This document shows positions 1 through 5,833 of a stretch of 5,833 bases of DNA, piece by piece (the first letter of the stretch is position 1; each line of letters opens with the position of its first letter). Under the pieces are notes generated by a model. The model ran no database searches and was not told the DNA's origin. It saw only the letters and a list, made by a program, of their open reading frames with translations. A program made the translations under genes and the position numbers. Source of the DNA: an uncultured Rhodospirillaceae bacterium. GTDB taxonomy: Bacteria > Pseudomonadota > Alphaproteobacteria > CAAGCB01 > CAG-977. Where the stretch lies: the NCBI GenBank assembly GCA_900553035.1, contig USCC01000119.1:1-5833 (forward strand), read 5' to 3'.

Positions 1-2206
1 CCTTCGTATTGGCCGTGATCGCGTTGATCATACGCTGGGCCAGGCGGGCAAAATAAACTCCGGCACTGAGCGAGGCAGAGCCGCCTTCCGAAACAGCATC
101 TCCGGGTGTGTCATAAATGAACAGGATATCCAGATCGGACAGGAAATTCATCTCACCGCTTCCGGCTTTCCCCATCAGGACAAGCGAAAAGGAGGAATCC
201 GGTATCCGGCCATATCGTTTTTCAAAATCCTCCCGGACAACCGGGCACAGAGCTTTCAGAACGGCTGAGGCCAAATCCGCCAGATACCGTCCCGCCTCTT
301 TCCCCGAAGCCAGCCCGCGGAGGAAATGGACGCCGCCGCGGAATTTTTTTTCCCGGACAAATCGCCGGGCCGCGTCCAGAGCCTGTTCCACACCATCGGC
401 GGCCGCGATCGTTTCGGCCGCCTCTTCGGTAAGTTTTGCTTCCAACGGCAAAGGCTGGAAAAAATCCGGCGCCAGGACAGCATCGAACAGCTCCGGCCGC
501 CGCGCCAGTCCGGCGGCCAGCGGAGGTGCCGCCGACATGATTTCCGCCAGCAGATCCAACAGAGCCGGACGCGATTGAAAAAGTGAAAAAATCTGAACGC
601 CCGAAGGCAACCCCTTCAGAAAATCATCGAAACGCGCAAAGGCCGCATCCGCATTTTCCGTCCGGCTTAACGCCTTGAACACCGCCGGCAGAAGTTCCTG
701 AAGAAGTGCGCGCGCCTTATCGCTCCGGAGCGCCCGGTAACGTCCGGAAAGCCAGCCCCGAACCGAATCGCCGATAAAATCCGGACGGCGGAAACCCATC
801 TGATGCAGGCGTTCCGCCGTGCCAACGGGAATGTCCGCACCGCCGAATGAAAGGCCTTCATCATCGCAAGAAGCCTCTTCCCCGGCGAACAGGCCGTCAT
901 ACGCCCGACGCACCGTTTCAAGGCGGTTTTTCAAAGCCTCTTCCAGAGCCTTCCAGGACGGAAAGCCGCAGAAAACAGACAGGCGCTCCAGTTCCTCCGG
1001 CGTTTTGGGAAGCGTCTGGGTCTGCTCATCGTCCGTCATTTGCAGGCGATGTTCCACGGTGCGCAGGAAAACATACGCCTCGCTGAGAGCCGCACGATCC
1101 GAAGCCGCCACCCATCCGGCCTTTTCCAGAGCTCCCAGAGCGTTCAGCGTTCCCCGCAGGCGCAGGCGGGTATCGCGGCCGCCCCATAAAAGCTGCTGCA
1201 GCTGAGTGAAAAATTCGATTTCACGGATTCCGCCCTCCCCCAGCTTGATGTTATGTCCGGGCATCCGGAGTTCCCCGCCGCTCCGTATACCCGACGATTT
1301 TTTGATATCATGAATCTGTTGCAGGACGTAAAAATCGGACGACCGGCGCCAGATGAACGGACGGATTTCTTTTAAAAAAGCATTTCCGGCCGCCTTATCG
1401 CCCGCGATCACACGCGCTTTGATAAAGGCGGCACGTTCCCAGTTCTGGGCAAAGCTTTCGTAATAGCATACAGCCGCCGCCGTCCCCAGCGCCGCCGGAG
1501 TCGACCCGGGATCAGGACGCAGGCGCAGGTCTGTCCGAAAAACATATCCTTCCGGCGTCCGTTCTTCAAGCAACGCAATGATCTCACGCGTCAACCGCAC
1601 GAAAAAAGAACCGATGTCACGCTTTCCGCAGTAGGGCGTTTTTTCTTCGTCGTACAGAACGATCAGGTCAACGTCGGACGAATAATTCAATTCACGTGCG
1701 CCCAGTTTTCCCATGGCCAGAATGATGAAACCTGAATTTTCTTCCGGCCGTTCCGGATCCGGCAGGGCGAGTTCGCCTTTCTCGTAAGCCCGGCGCAGAA
1801 CAAAGGCCGCGGCCATACGGATGCACGCTTCGGCCAGGATGGACAGCGCCTGTGTCACGTGCGTCAGATTCCATTCGCCGCTCAGATCGGCCAAAGCCGT
1901 CAGGAGTGCCGCGCGGCGTTTCAGAAGGCGCAGCCCCTTTTCCAGTTCGATCCGCTCATCGGTGCACTTCAAAGAGGAATAAGCCGTTTTAAGCAACTCT
2001 GTAAACGCCGTATCAAAGCCGTCACGGAGGATGACGCGGACAAAATCATCCTCTGTCCGCATCAGGCGCGTCAGATACGGGCTTGGCGCGCACAGCCGCT
2101 CGAAAGAGGAAAATTCGGCGGCGGATTCGTCTTCCTGGTTTTGTGTCTTATCCTTCCGGTTATGTGAATTCAACGGATTTGCCAAAAAATTTCGTCCCTG
2201 TGTCAT
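1..2206 (-). CDS. glnE: Bifunctional glutamine synthetase adenylyltransferase / adenylyl-removing enzyme, N-terminal 735 residues (3' end outside window)
   Basis: GlnE adds AMP to, and removes it from, a tyrosine of glutamine synthetase in the cytoplasm, switching nitrogen assimilation off or on under PII control. Translating the minus strand gives one unbroken frame of 735 codons. The N-terminal deadenylylating lobe shows the nucleotidyltransferase signature GKLGARELNYSSDVD at residues 166-180 (metal ligands D178, D180), DLRLRPD at 226-232 and KLGEGGIREIEF at 321-332. A less conserved linker follows. The second, adenylylating lobe begins near residue 540 and shows GVHFLRG around 625-631 and GKAGSGEMNFLSDLD at 679-693 (D691, D693). 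The family is usually about 950-1000 residues, so roughly the last 200-260 lie beyond the left edge. Both catalytic Asp pairs are intact, so both activities are expected. One small oddity is GKAG in place of the usual GKLG in the second lobe. The ATG start is the only standard start after the in-frame upstream stop, but its AGGA Shine-Dalgarno core sits only 2 nt away; TTG at codon 8 or 12 is a possible alternative. Confidence 0.96.
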   Translation of the reverse strand, partial: MTQGRNFLANPLNSHNRKDKTQNQEDESAAEFSSFERLCAPSPYLTRLMRTEDDFVRVILRDGFDTAFTELLKTAYSSLKCTDERIELEKGLRLLKRRAALLTALADLSGEWNLTHVTQALSILAEACIRMAAAFVLRRAYEKGELALPDPERPEENSGFIILAMGKLGARELNYSSDVDLIVLYDEEKTPYCGKRDIGSFFVRLTREIIALLEERTPEGYVFRTDLRLRPDPGSTPAALGTAAAVCYYESFAQNWERAAFIKARVIAGDKAAGNAFLKEIRPFIWRRSSDFYVLQQIHDIKKSSGIRSGGELRMPGHNIKLGEGGIREIEFFTQLQQLLWGGRDTRLRLRGTLNALGALEKAGWVAASDRAALSEAYVFLRTVEHRLQMTDDEQTQTLPKTPEELERLSVFCGFPSWKALEEALKNRLETVRRAYDGLFAGEEASCDDEGLSFGGADIPVGTAERLHQMGFRRPDFIGDSVRGWLSGRYRALRSDKARALLQELLPAVFKALSRTENADAAFARFDDFLKGLPSGVQIFSLFQSRPALLDLLAEIMSAAPPLAAGLARRPELFDAVLAPDFFQPLPLEAKLTEEAAETIAAADGVEQALDAARRFVREKKFRGGVHFLRGLASGKEAGRYLADLASAVLKALCPVVREDFEKRYGRIPDSSFSLVLMGKAGSGEMNFLSDLDILFIYDTPGDAVSEGGSASLSAGVYFARLAQRMINAITANTK

Positions 2207-2212
2207 CTTCCT
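2207..2212 (-). promoter_or_regulatory. Ribosome binding site of glnE (tight spacing)
   Basis: AGGAAG, read on the minus strand, directly abuts the ATG of glnE. The AGGA core leaves only 2 nt before the start codon, shorter than the usual 5-9. Either initiation is weak, or the real start is a TTG a few codons inside; an AGGGA lies about 9 nt before the TTG at codon 8. Confidence 0.4.
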
Positions 2213-2213
2213 G

Positions 2214-2242
2214 TAGAAAGAAACCGCTGGTGATTCTATAGT
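2214..2242 (+). promoter_or_regulatory. Candidate sigma-70-type promoter for the AsmA/YhdP-like gene
   Basis: A -35-like TAGAAA (2214-2219, 4 of 6 matches to TTGACA) is followed after exactly 17 bp by TATAGT (2237-2242, 5 of 6 matches to TATAAT). Transcription would start near 2249, leaving a leader of about 23 nt that contains the ribosome binding site. The call rests on consensus matching only. The -10 overlaps a possible minus-strand -10 (2240-2235), so the two directions could compete for polymerase. Confidence 0.35.
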
Positions 2243-2258
2243 AATTAATTATCAGGGT

Positions 2259-2264
2259 AAGGGG
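2259..2264 (+). promoter_or_regulatory. Ribosome binding site fixing the GTG start of the AsmA/YhdP-like gene
   Basis: AAGGGG lies 7 nt upstream of the GTG at 2272. The frame has a stop (TAA) at 2242-2244 and no ATG, GTG or TTG between that stop and 2272, so this site and the GTG are the natural start. It also places a basic residue pair and a membrane segment at the very N-terminus, as the family expects. Confidence 0.65.
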
Positions 2265-2271
2265 TTCGGGC

Positions 2272-5200
2272 GTGGTACGCAAGTCTTTCAAAATATTCCT
2301 CATACTTTTTCAAATCGTCCTCGTCCTTCTGATCGCGGCCGTCGGAGGTTTTCTGTGGCGTCTGCACCGCGCGCCGATCGAAGTCAACGGCATTATCCCC
2401 TACATCGCCCACGCTTTTTCCTCTTCGGACACCCCCGTCAACATCCACATTGATTCCGCCGTCCTGACGTGGGGCAAAGCTTCCCGCCCGATTGATCTTG
2501 TGGCTCGGAATTTCAAAATTCTGTCCGCCGAGGGCGACCTGATTTCCTCGGTGCCGGAAATGTCCTTTTCCTTCAGCCTGACCGCACTTTTAAAAGGGAC
2601 AATCGCCCCGCGCACCATCGCTATCTATCAGCCTTATCTGCATCTGTACATCAACAAGGACGGCCAGATCAGATCTTCGCCCGACGACGCTTCCGTGCTT
2701 CCCGAAGAGGAAGCCGTATCTGACAAGAAAACCGTGCTGCCTGTCCGGCAGGTCATTGAATATATCCGCCGGGAAACCTATATTACGGAATTCTCTTTGG
2801 TGGATGCCCGTGTCAAAATTACGGACAGCTATCATAACGCCTTATGGGACATTCCGTCGGTCAACCTGACTTATGAACACTCGCCCCGCAAAAACAGGCT
2901 GGAAGGCAAAGTCGTCCTGAAGACCCGGACGGTTCCTCTTGCTCTGAGCGTTAATGGAACCTGGAAGGAGCGGCGCAAGGAAATGCTTCTGTCGCTTCAG
3001 GCGCAGAATATCAATCTTTCCCGCCTGACGGTCGCCCAGGAATACCCCGTCCTGAAAAATTTTACCACGCCGGTCGATGTTTCCGTTCACACCCAGCTGA
3101 ACCTTGCTCCTCTTTTAAAGACGAACCGCATTGACGCCTGGCGCGAAGCCGTCCGGCGCATTGAATTCACCATCAACGGCGGGGCGGGCGTCATCAATCT
3201 GCCGGCCCCGGTTCTGGCCACCTATGACCTCGAAAGCTTTTCCGCACGAGGGGCATGGTACGACAATGGCGACAAGCTGGATATTTCATCCTTTGAAATC
3301 AAGCTGAAAACAGGCAGCGGCTTCGGGAACCTTTCGGTTCAGGGCATCGGAGCCGCTCTGGACACAAAAAACTGGGAAAGTGTCCGGGCTGTCATGAACG
3401 CCACCGCCTTGAATGTTCCGGTGGACAAGCTTCATTTATACTGGCCCGGCTCCATCACGCCCGACGTTCATGAATGGGTTCGGGACAACATGCACGGCGG
3501 CATGATTGACGAAGGTATTTTCACGCTTCATTTCGTCGGGCTGAAGGACGAACCCGGCGTTGACAGCGAAAAGGTACAGGGAACCGTCCGGGTTTCTCAC
3601 ACGCAGGTCAGCTATATGGACGATATGCCGCCGGTCGAAGACGTTTCCGGAACGGTACATCTGACCCGCGATGTTGTCGATATTGACATTACACAGGGGC
3701 ACACCTTTGATATCCGCCTGACCGGAGGGACGATTTCCTTTTATGACCTGATACAGGAAATCTCACATGCGAAGATTGACCTGAACATGGGAGGAAGCCT
3801 GACGGATGCACTGAAAATACTGGATCATCCGCCTCTCGGCTTTACAAAAGACATGGGCATCATTCCCGAAAAAGTCACGGGAAGCGTTTCCGGGAACCTG
3901 AAGCTTCAGCTGCCGGTCGGCGACGGCTTCACCGGGCCGGAACAGATCAGAATCAATGCTTCCGCTCACATTTCCGACGCTGTTTTGAATGATATTGTCC
4001 TGGATTACGGCCTGCGGGGTGTGTCCATGGATCTGACCGTGGAAGATCAGGATGTCAACGGCACGGGCAAAGGGCTTTTTTATACCAGCCCCGCCGATTT
4101 CACAATTTACCAGAATTTCGATTCGGCTCAGAAACTGAAAACCCGAATCAATTTTAATACGGTTCTGGATGACGACACGAGGGCACATTTCGATTTCGGC
4201 AGCGGTTTGCTGATTCCCCCTTCCATGTCCGGGCCTTTGAATGTTTCTCTTCTTCTGACGGAACAACGTGACAATTCGGGAAATGTTGACGCTTCTTTCG
4301 ACCTGAGCGGAACGGACATTTACATCCGTCCGATCGGCTGGCGGAAAGCCGCCGGCGTCAAGGGAAGCGGCAAAGTGCGCCTGACGCTGAAGAACAGTGA
4401 ATTGACCGGCATTCCAGCATTTTCCTTTACGGATGCGCAAGGAACGCTTATCCGGGGCCGTGCTTCGTTCAACCGGCGAAACAATGCGCTGGAAAAAATC
4501 GAGCTCAACCCGATCCGGACGGGACGGACAAATGCCAAAGCCCGTCTGCGCCTTTCCGGCGGAGATTCCGTTAAAATCGACATCACGGGAGCGTCTTTGG
4601 ACATCACGGGTCTTTTGAACAATCCCGACACCATGCGGGAATCGACGGAGGACGATGAAACCGGGGAAAAGACGGATTCGACGCTGACGATCAATGCCGC
4701 GGTTGACCGGATATGGCTGAGCACGGCGGGCTATACCCGCAGCAACGCCCTTTACGCCTTCCGTCAGGGCGAACGGTGGAAACGCATTGACGCTGTCGGC
4801 CGTGTCGGATCGCAGGATATTCCCCTTCATTTTTCATTTTATCCGAATCCCGGAAAGCCGGATTACAGCTATGTCCTGACTTCCGGTGACGCGGGAGGGA
4901 CGCTTCAGGCGATGGATTACATCAATTCCATCCGCGGCGGCCGGCTGGAAGCGCAGGGAACTTTCATGCCGGGTGTCGGTAGCAAAGGAAGCCTGTTCGT
5001 TTCGGAATTCCGGATGGTGGAAATGCCGATTTTCACGCGCATCCTGATGCTGACCTCGTTTTCGGGCATTGTTGACATGTTCAAAGGCGAAGGGCTGGTC
5101 TTCAGCAGCGCCGAAGTCCCGTACCGGATTGACGAAACCAGTGTGACGATCAAGGACGCTGTTGTTGCGGGCTCCTCGCTCGGCATCACGCTGAACGGCA

Positions 5201-5658
5201 AATACTACCGGGACAGCGGGTATCTGAACTTCCGCGGTTCGCTTATTCCCTTCTATTCCATCAACAGCTTTCTGGGCAAAATTCCGTATATCGGCCGTCT
5301 TTTTGCCGGAGAAAAAGGCGGCGGCCTGATTGCGCCGACCTATACGGTCAAGGGGAAACTTCCGTCGCCGGATATTTCGGTCAACGCGTTTTCGGCACTG
5401 GCTCCCGGAGCGGCGCGCGAACTGTTTGACAAGATCACAAGCAACGATGCCGACCTGAGCAAAAATGAAAAACAGATGGAAGAGAACATCAAGGATATAG
5501 CCGAATCCGTTGAGGGGGAATTGAAGGAGGCGCCCAAAATCCTTAAGCCAGTATGGAATGAGAAGAAAACGGAACTTCCGCCGCCGCTGATGAAAATAGA
5601 ACCGCCGGCGAAACCGGAAGAAAAAATTCTGAATGATTCGCTTCAGCACAGCCCGTAA
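2272..5658 (+). CDS. AsmA/YhdP-like inner-membrane protein with DUF3971 domain and AsmA-like C-terminal region (1128 aa)
   Basis: This is a large envelope protein of the AsmA-like/YhdP group. Relatives (YhdP, TamB, YdbH) are anchored in the inner membrane, span the periplasm as a long beta-rich groove and are implicated in moving phospholipids to the outer membrane. A short basic start (VRK, K7) precedes one hydrophobic helix at about residues 8-30, indicating a signal anchor with the rest periplasmic. Residues 31-380 are beta-rich repeats rich in alternating hydrophobic residues. The DUF3971 hallmark WPGSITPDVHEWVRDNMHGG runs from W391. The C-terminal AsmA-like block covers about 880-1055: PIFTRILMLTSFSGI from P919, a SLGITLNG strand, SINSFLGKIPYIGRLFAG, then VNAFSALAPG ending at G1046. 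After about residue 1056 comes a charged, proline-rich tail of some 70 residues. Length is near that of E. coli YhdP (about 1260). It is divergent from glnE, with no visible operon partner. Family membership is clear; the lipid-transport role is inferred from relatives. Confidence 0.9.
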   Translation: MVRKSFKIFLILFQIVLVLLIAAVGGFLWRLHRAPIEVNGIIPYIAHAFSSSDTPVNIHIDSAVLTWGKASRPIDLVARNFKILSAEGDLISSVPEMSFSFSLTALLKGTIAPRTIAIYQPYLHLYINKDGQIRSSPDDASVLPEEEAVSDKKTVLPVRQVIEYIRRETYITEFSLVDARVKITDSYHNALWDIPSVNLTYEHSPRKNRLEGKVVLKTRTVPLALSVNGTWKERRKEMLLSLQAQNINLSRLTVAQEYPVLKNFTTPVDVSVHTQLNLAPLLKTNRIDAWREAVRRIEFTINGGAGVINLPAPVLATYDLESFSARGAWYDNGDKLDISSFEIKLKTGSGFGNLSVQGIGAALDTKNWESVRAVMNATALNVPVDKLHLYWPGSITPDVHEWVRDNMHGGMIDEGIFTLHFVGLKDEPGVDSEKVQGTVRVSHTQVSYMDDMPPVEDVSGTVHLTRDVVDIDITQGHTFDIRLTGGTISFYDLIQEISHAKIDLNMGGSLTDALKILDHPPLGFTKDMGIIPEKVTGSVSGNLKLQLPVGDGFTGPEQIRINASAHISDAVLNDIVLDYGLRGVSMDLTVEDQDVNGTGKGLFYTSPADFTIYQNFDSAQKLKTRINFNTVLDDDTRAHFDFGSGLLIPPSMSGPLNVSLLLTEQRDNSGNVDASFDLSGTDIYIRPIGWRKAAGVKGSGKVRLTLKNSELTGIPAFSFTDAQGTLIRGRASFNRRNNALEKIELNPIRTGRTNAKARLRLSGGDSVKIDITGASLDITGLLNNPDTMRESTEDDETGEKTDSTLTINAAVDRIWLSTAGYTRSNALYAFRQGERWKRIDAVGRVGSQDIPLHFSFYPNPGKPDYSYVLTSGDAGGTLQAMDYINSIRGGRLEAQGTFMPGVGSKGSLFVSEFRMVEMPIFTRILMLTSFSGIVDMFKGEGLVFSSAEVPYRIDETSVTIKDAVVAGSSLGITLNGKYYRDSGYLNFRGSLIPFYSINSFLGKIPYIGRLFAGEKGGGLIAPTYTVKGKLPSPDISVNAFSALAPGAARELFDKITSNDADLSKNEKQMEENIKDIAESVEGELKEAPKILKPVWNEKKTELPPPLMKIEPPAKPEEKILNDSLQHSP

Positions 5659-5677
5659 AGACGCTCGCCGCACCGGA

Positions 5678-5700
5678 CACCTGCCCCGATGCCCCTCCGC
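5678..5700. repeat. 23-bp direct repeat, copy 1
   Basis: The segment begins CACCTGCCCCGATGC and ends CCTCCGC. It matches 5811-5833 at 22 of 23 positions; the single difference is C versus G at base 16 of the repeat. The similarity does not continue at the base level to the left. Copy 1 is followed by a run of six T (5703-5708). No dyad symmetry is visible inside it, so it does not look like a REP palindrome or an operator. Its nature is unknown. Confidence 0.75.
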
Positions 5701-5727
5701 TCTTTTTTGCAAAGCACATAAAAGGCT

Positions 5728-5833
5728 ATGAAAAAACTCGGACAGAGACGTAAAAAACTGAACTCGACAAATATCAACCGACCATATCGCCCCGGCGCAG
5801 CTCCCGTACGCACCTGCCCCGATGCGCCTCCGC
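5728..5833 (+). CDS. Possible start of a downstream gene, 35 codons, runs off the window
   Basis: An ATG at 5728 opens a frame that stays open to the right edge. The peptide starts MKKLGQRRKKLNSTN, strongly basic, continues through a proline- and arginine-rich stretch (RPYRPGAAPVR) and ends at the edge with TCPDAPP, encoded by the second copy of the 23-bp repeat. The only Shine-Dalgarno-like sequence is AAAAGG, just 2 nt before the ATG, which is poor spacing. No family is recognised. It could be a real small gene, the start of a larger one, or a chance open frame; 35 codons without a stop is weak evidence alone. Confidence 0.22.
   Translation, partial: MKKLGQRRKKLNSTNINRPYRPGAAPVRTCPDAPP
5811..5833. 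repeat. 23-bp direct repeat, copy 2 (at window edge)
   Basis: This is the second copy of the repeat at 5678-5700, differing only by G for C at base 16 (GATGCGCCTCCGC here, GATGCCCCTCCGC in copy 1). It ends exactly at the last base of the window, so the true right boundary cannot be seen and the match may continue. The G change also lets TGCGCC (5823-5828) pair with GGCGCA (5794-5799), but the 23-nt loop makes a functional hairpin doubtful. Confidence 0.75.

Larger units (their letters stand above)
2207..2271. promoter_or_regulatory. Divergent intergenic region with promoters for glnE and the AsmA/YhdP-like gene
   Basis: These 65 bp separate the two divergent start codons, so the promoter of each gene must lie here or inside the opposite gene. 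The middle (about 2231-2253) is strikingly AT-rich compared with the flanking genes and includes the perfect palindrome TAATTAATTA at 2242-2251. For glnE only weak boxes are visible: TATAGA (2240-2235) and GATAAT (2253-2248) could serve as -10 elements, but neither has a good -35 at the right distance. No terminator or known operator motif was recognised. Confidence 0.5.
5659..5833. other. Downstream region without an assured gene, carrying the direct repeats
   Basis: These 175 bp follow the stop of the AsmA/YhdP-like gene. They hold two copies of a 23-bp repeat spaced 133 bp start to start, a T6 run (5703-5708) and an A-rich stretch (5718-5760) containing a possible start codon at 5728. I see no convincing hairpin before the T run, so no intrinsic terminator is called. 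No tRNA or other RNA gene was recognised. Confidence 0.6.

Noticed and set aside
117..1205. Several plus-strand open frames of 79-153 codons opposite glnE
   Set aside because: They are Arg/Ser/Pro-rich shadow translations of a GC-rich gene; the minus strand encodes an uninterrupted, motif-bearing GlnE across the whole stretch.
3763..5712. Very long open frames on the minus strand opposite the AsmA/YhdP-like gene (355 and 292 codons, separated by a single stop at 4831-4833)
   Set aside because: They lie in the exactly complementary frame, where stops appear only opposite the rare codons TTA, CTA and TCA on the plus strand. Their openness is a by-product of codon choice in the real gene. The products are arginine-rich with no recognisable domain, and the plus-strand protein is clearly a known family.
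5659..5715. Intrinsic terminator after the AsmA/YhdP-like gene, suggested by the T6 run at 5703-5708
   Set aside because: No GC-rich inverted repeat is found immediately before the T run; the preceding CTCCGC has no GCGGAG partner upstream.
5731..5760. Short internal repeat AAAAAACT at 5731-5738 and 5752-5759 (21 bp apart)
   Set aside because: It is a low-complexity A-run match of 8 bases in an A-rich stretch, too weak to treat as a repeat element.
5637..5763. C-terminal extension of the AsmA/YhdP-like protein by -1 frameshift, into the frame that encodes the first TCPDAPP
   Set aside because: The shift would have to occur after the in-frame stop at 5634-5636 and before the normal stop at 5656. 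No slippery heptamer is visible there, and the native stop already follows a plausible tail.
5794..5828. Inverted repeat GGCGCA/TGCGCC
   Set aside because: The arms are 6 bp with a 23-nt loop and no T run inside the window; such pairs are common by chance in GC-rich DNA.
5678..5833. CRISPR array
   Set aside because: There are only two repeat copies, the spacer would be 110 bp, and no cas gene is in the window.

Overview
The window reads as chromosomal housekeeping DNA from a Gram-negative proteobacterium, most plausibly an alphaproteobacterium. This rests on two proteins: a two-lobed glutamine synthetase adenylyltransferase (GlnE) and a large AsmA/YhdP-like envelope protein of the DUF3971 type, which only makes sense in a cell with an outer membrane. 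The class assignment is an inference from the feel of the sequences and is not proven. By eye, the genes are moderately GC-rich and favour G/C at third positions, while the gap between the two genes is clearly AT-rich.

Layout: positions 1-2206 on the minus strand hold the first 735 codons of glnE, which runs off the left edge. It stays open without interruption when read in the complementary frame. A 65-bp AT-rich divergent intergenic region (2207-2271) holds both ribosome binding sites, a reasonable sigma-70-like promoter candidate for the right-hand gene, and a 10-bp perfect AT palindrome. Positions 2272-5658 on the plus strand encode the 1128-residue AsmA/YhdP-like protein. The last 175 bp (5659-5833) have no assured gene. 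They hold a 23-bp direct repeat (22/23 identical), whose second copy ends exactly at the window edge, and the possible start of another open frame (5728 onward).

The two main genes belong to different processes: GlnE controls nitrogen assimilation by reversibly adenylylating glutamine synthetase, and the YhdP-like protein probably supports lipid transport or outer-membrane homeostasis. They are divergent neighbours, and nothing in the sequence links them functionally. I see no mobile element, phage, CRISPR array, RNA gene or defence system. The least explained part is the repeat-bearing tail after 5659, where the peptide TCPDAPP is encoded twice in two different frames.
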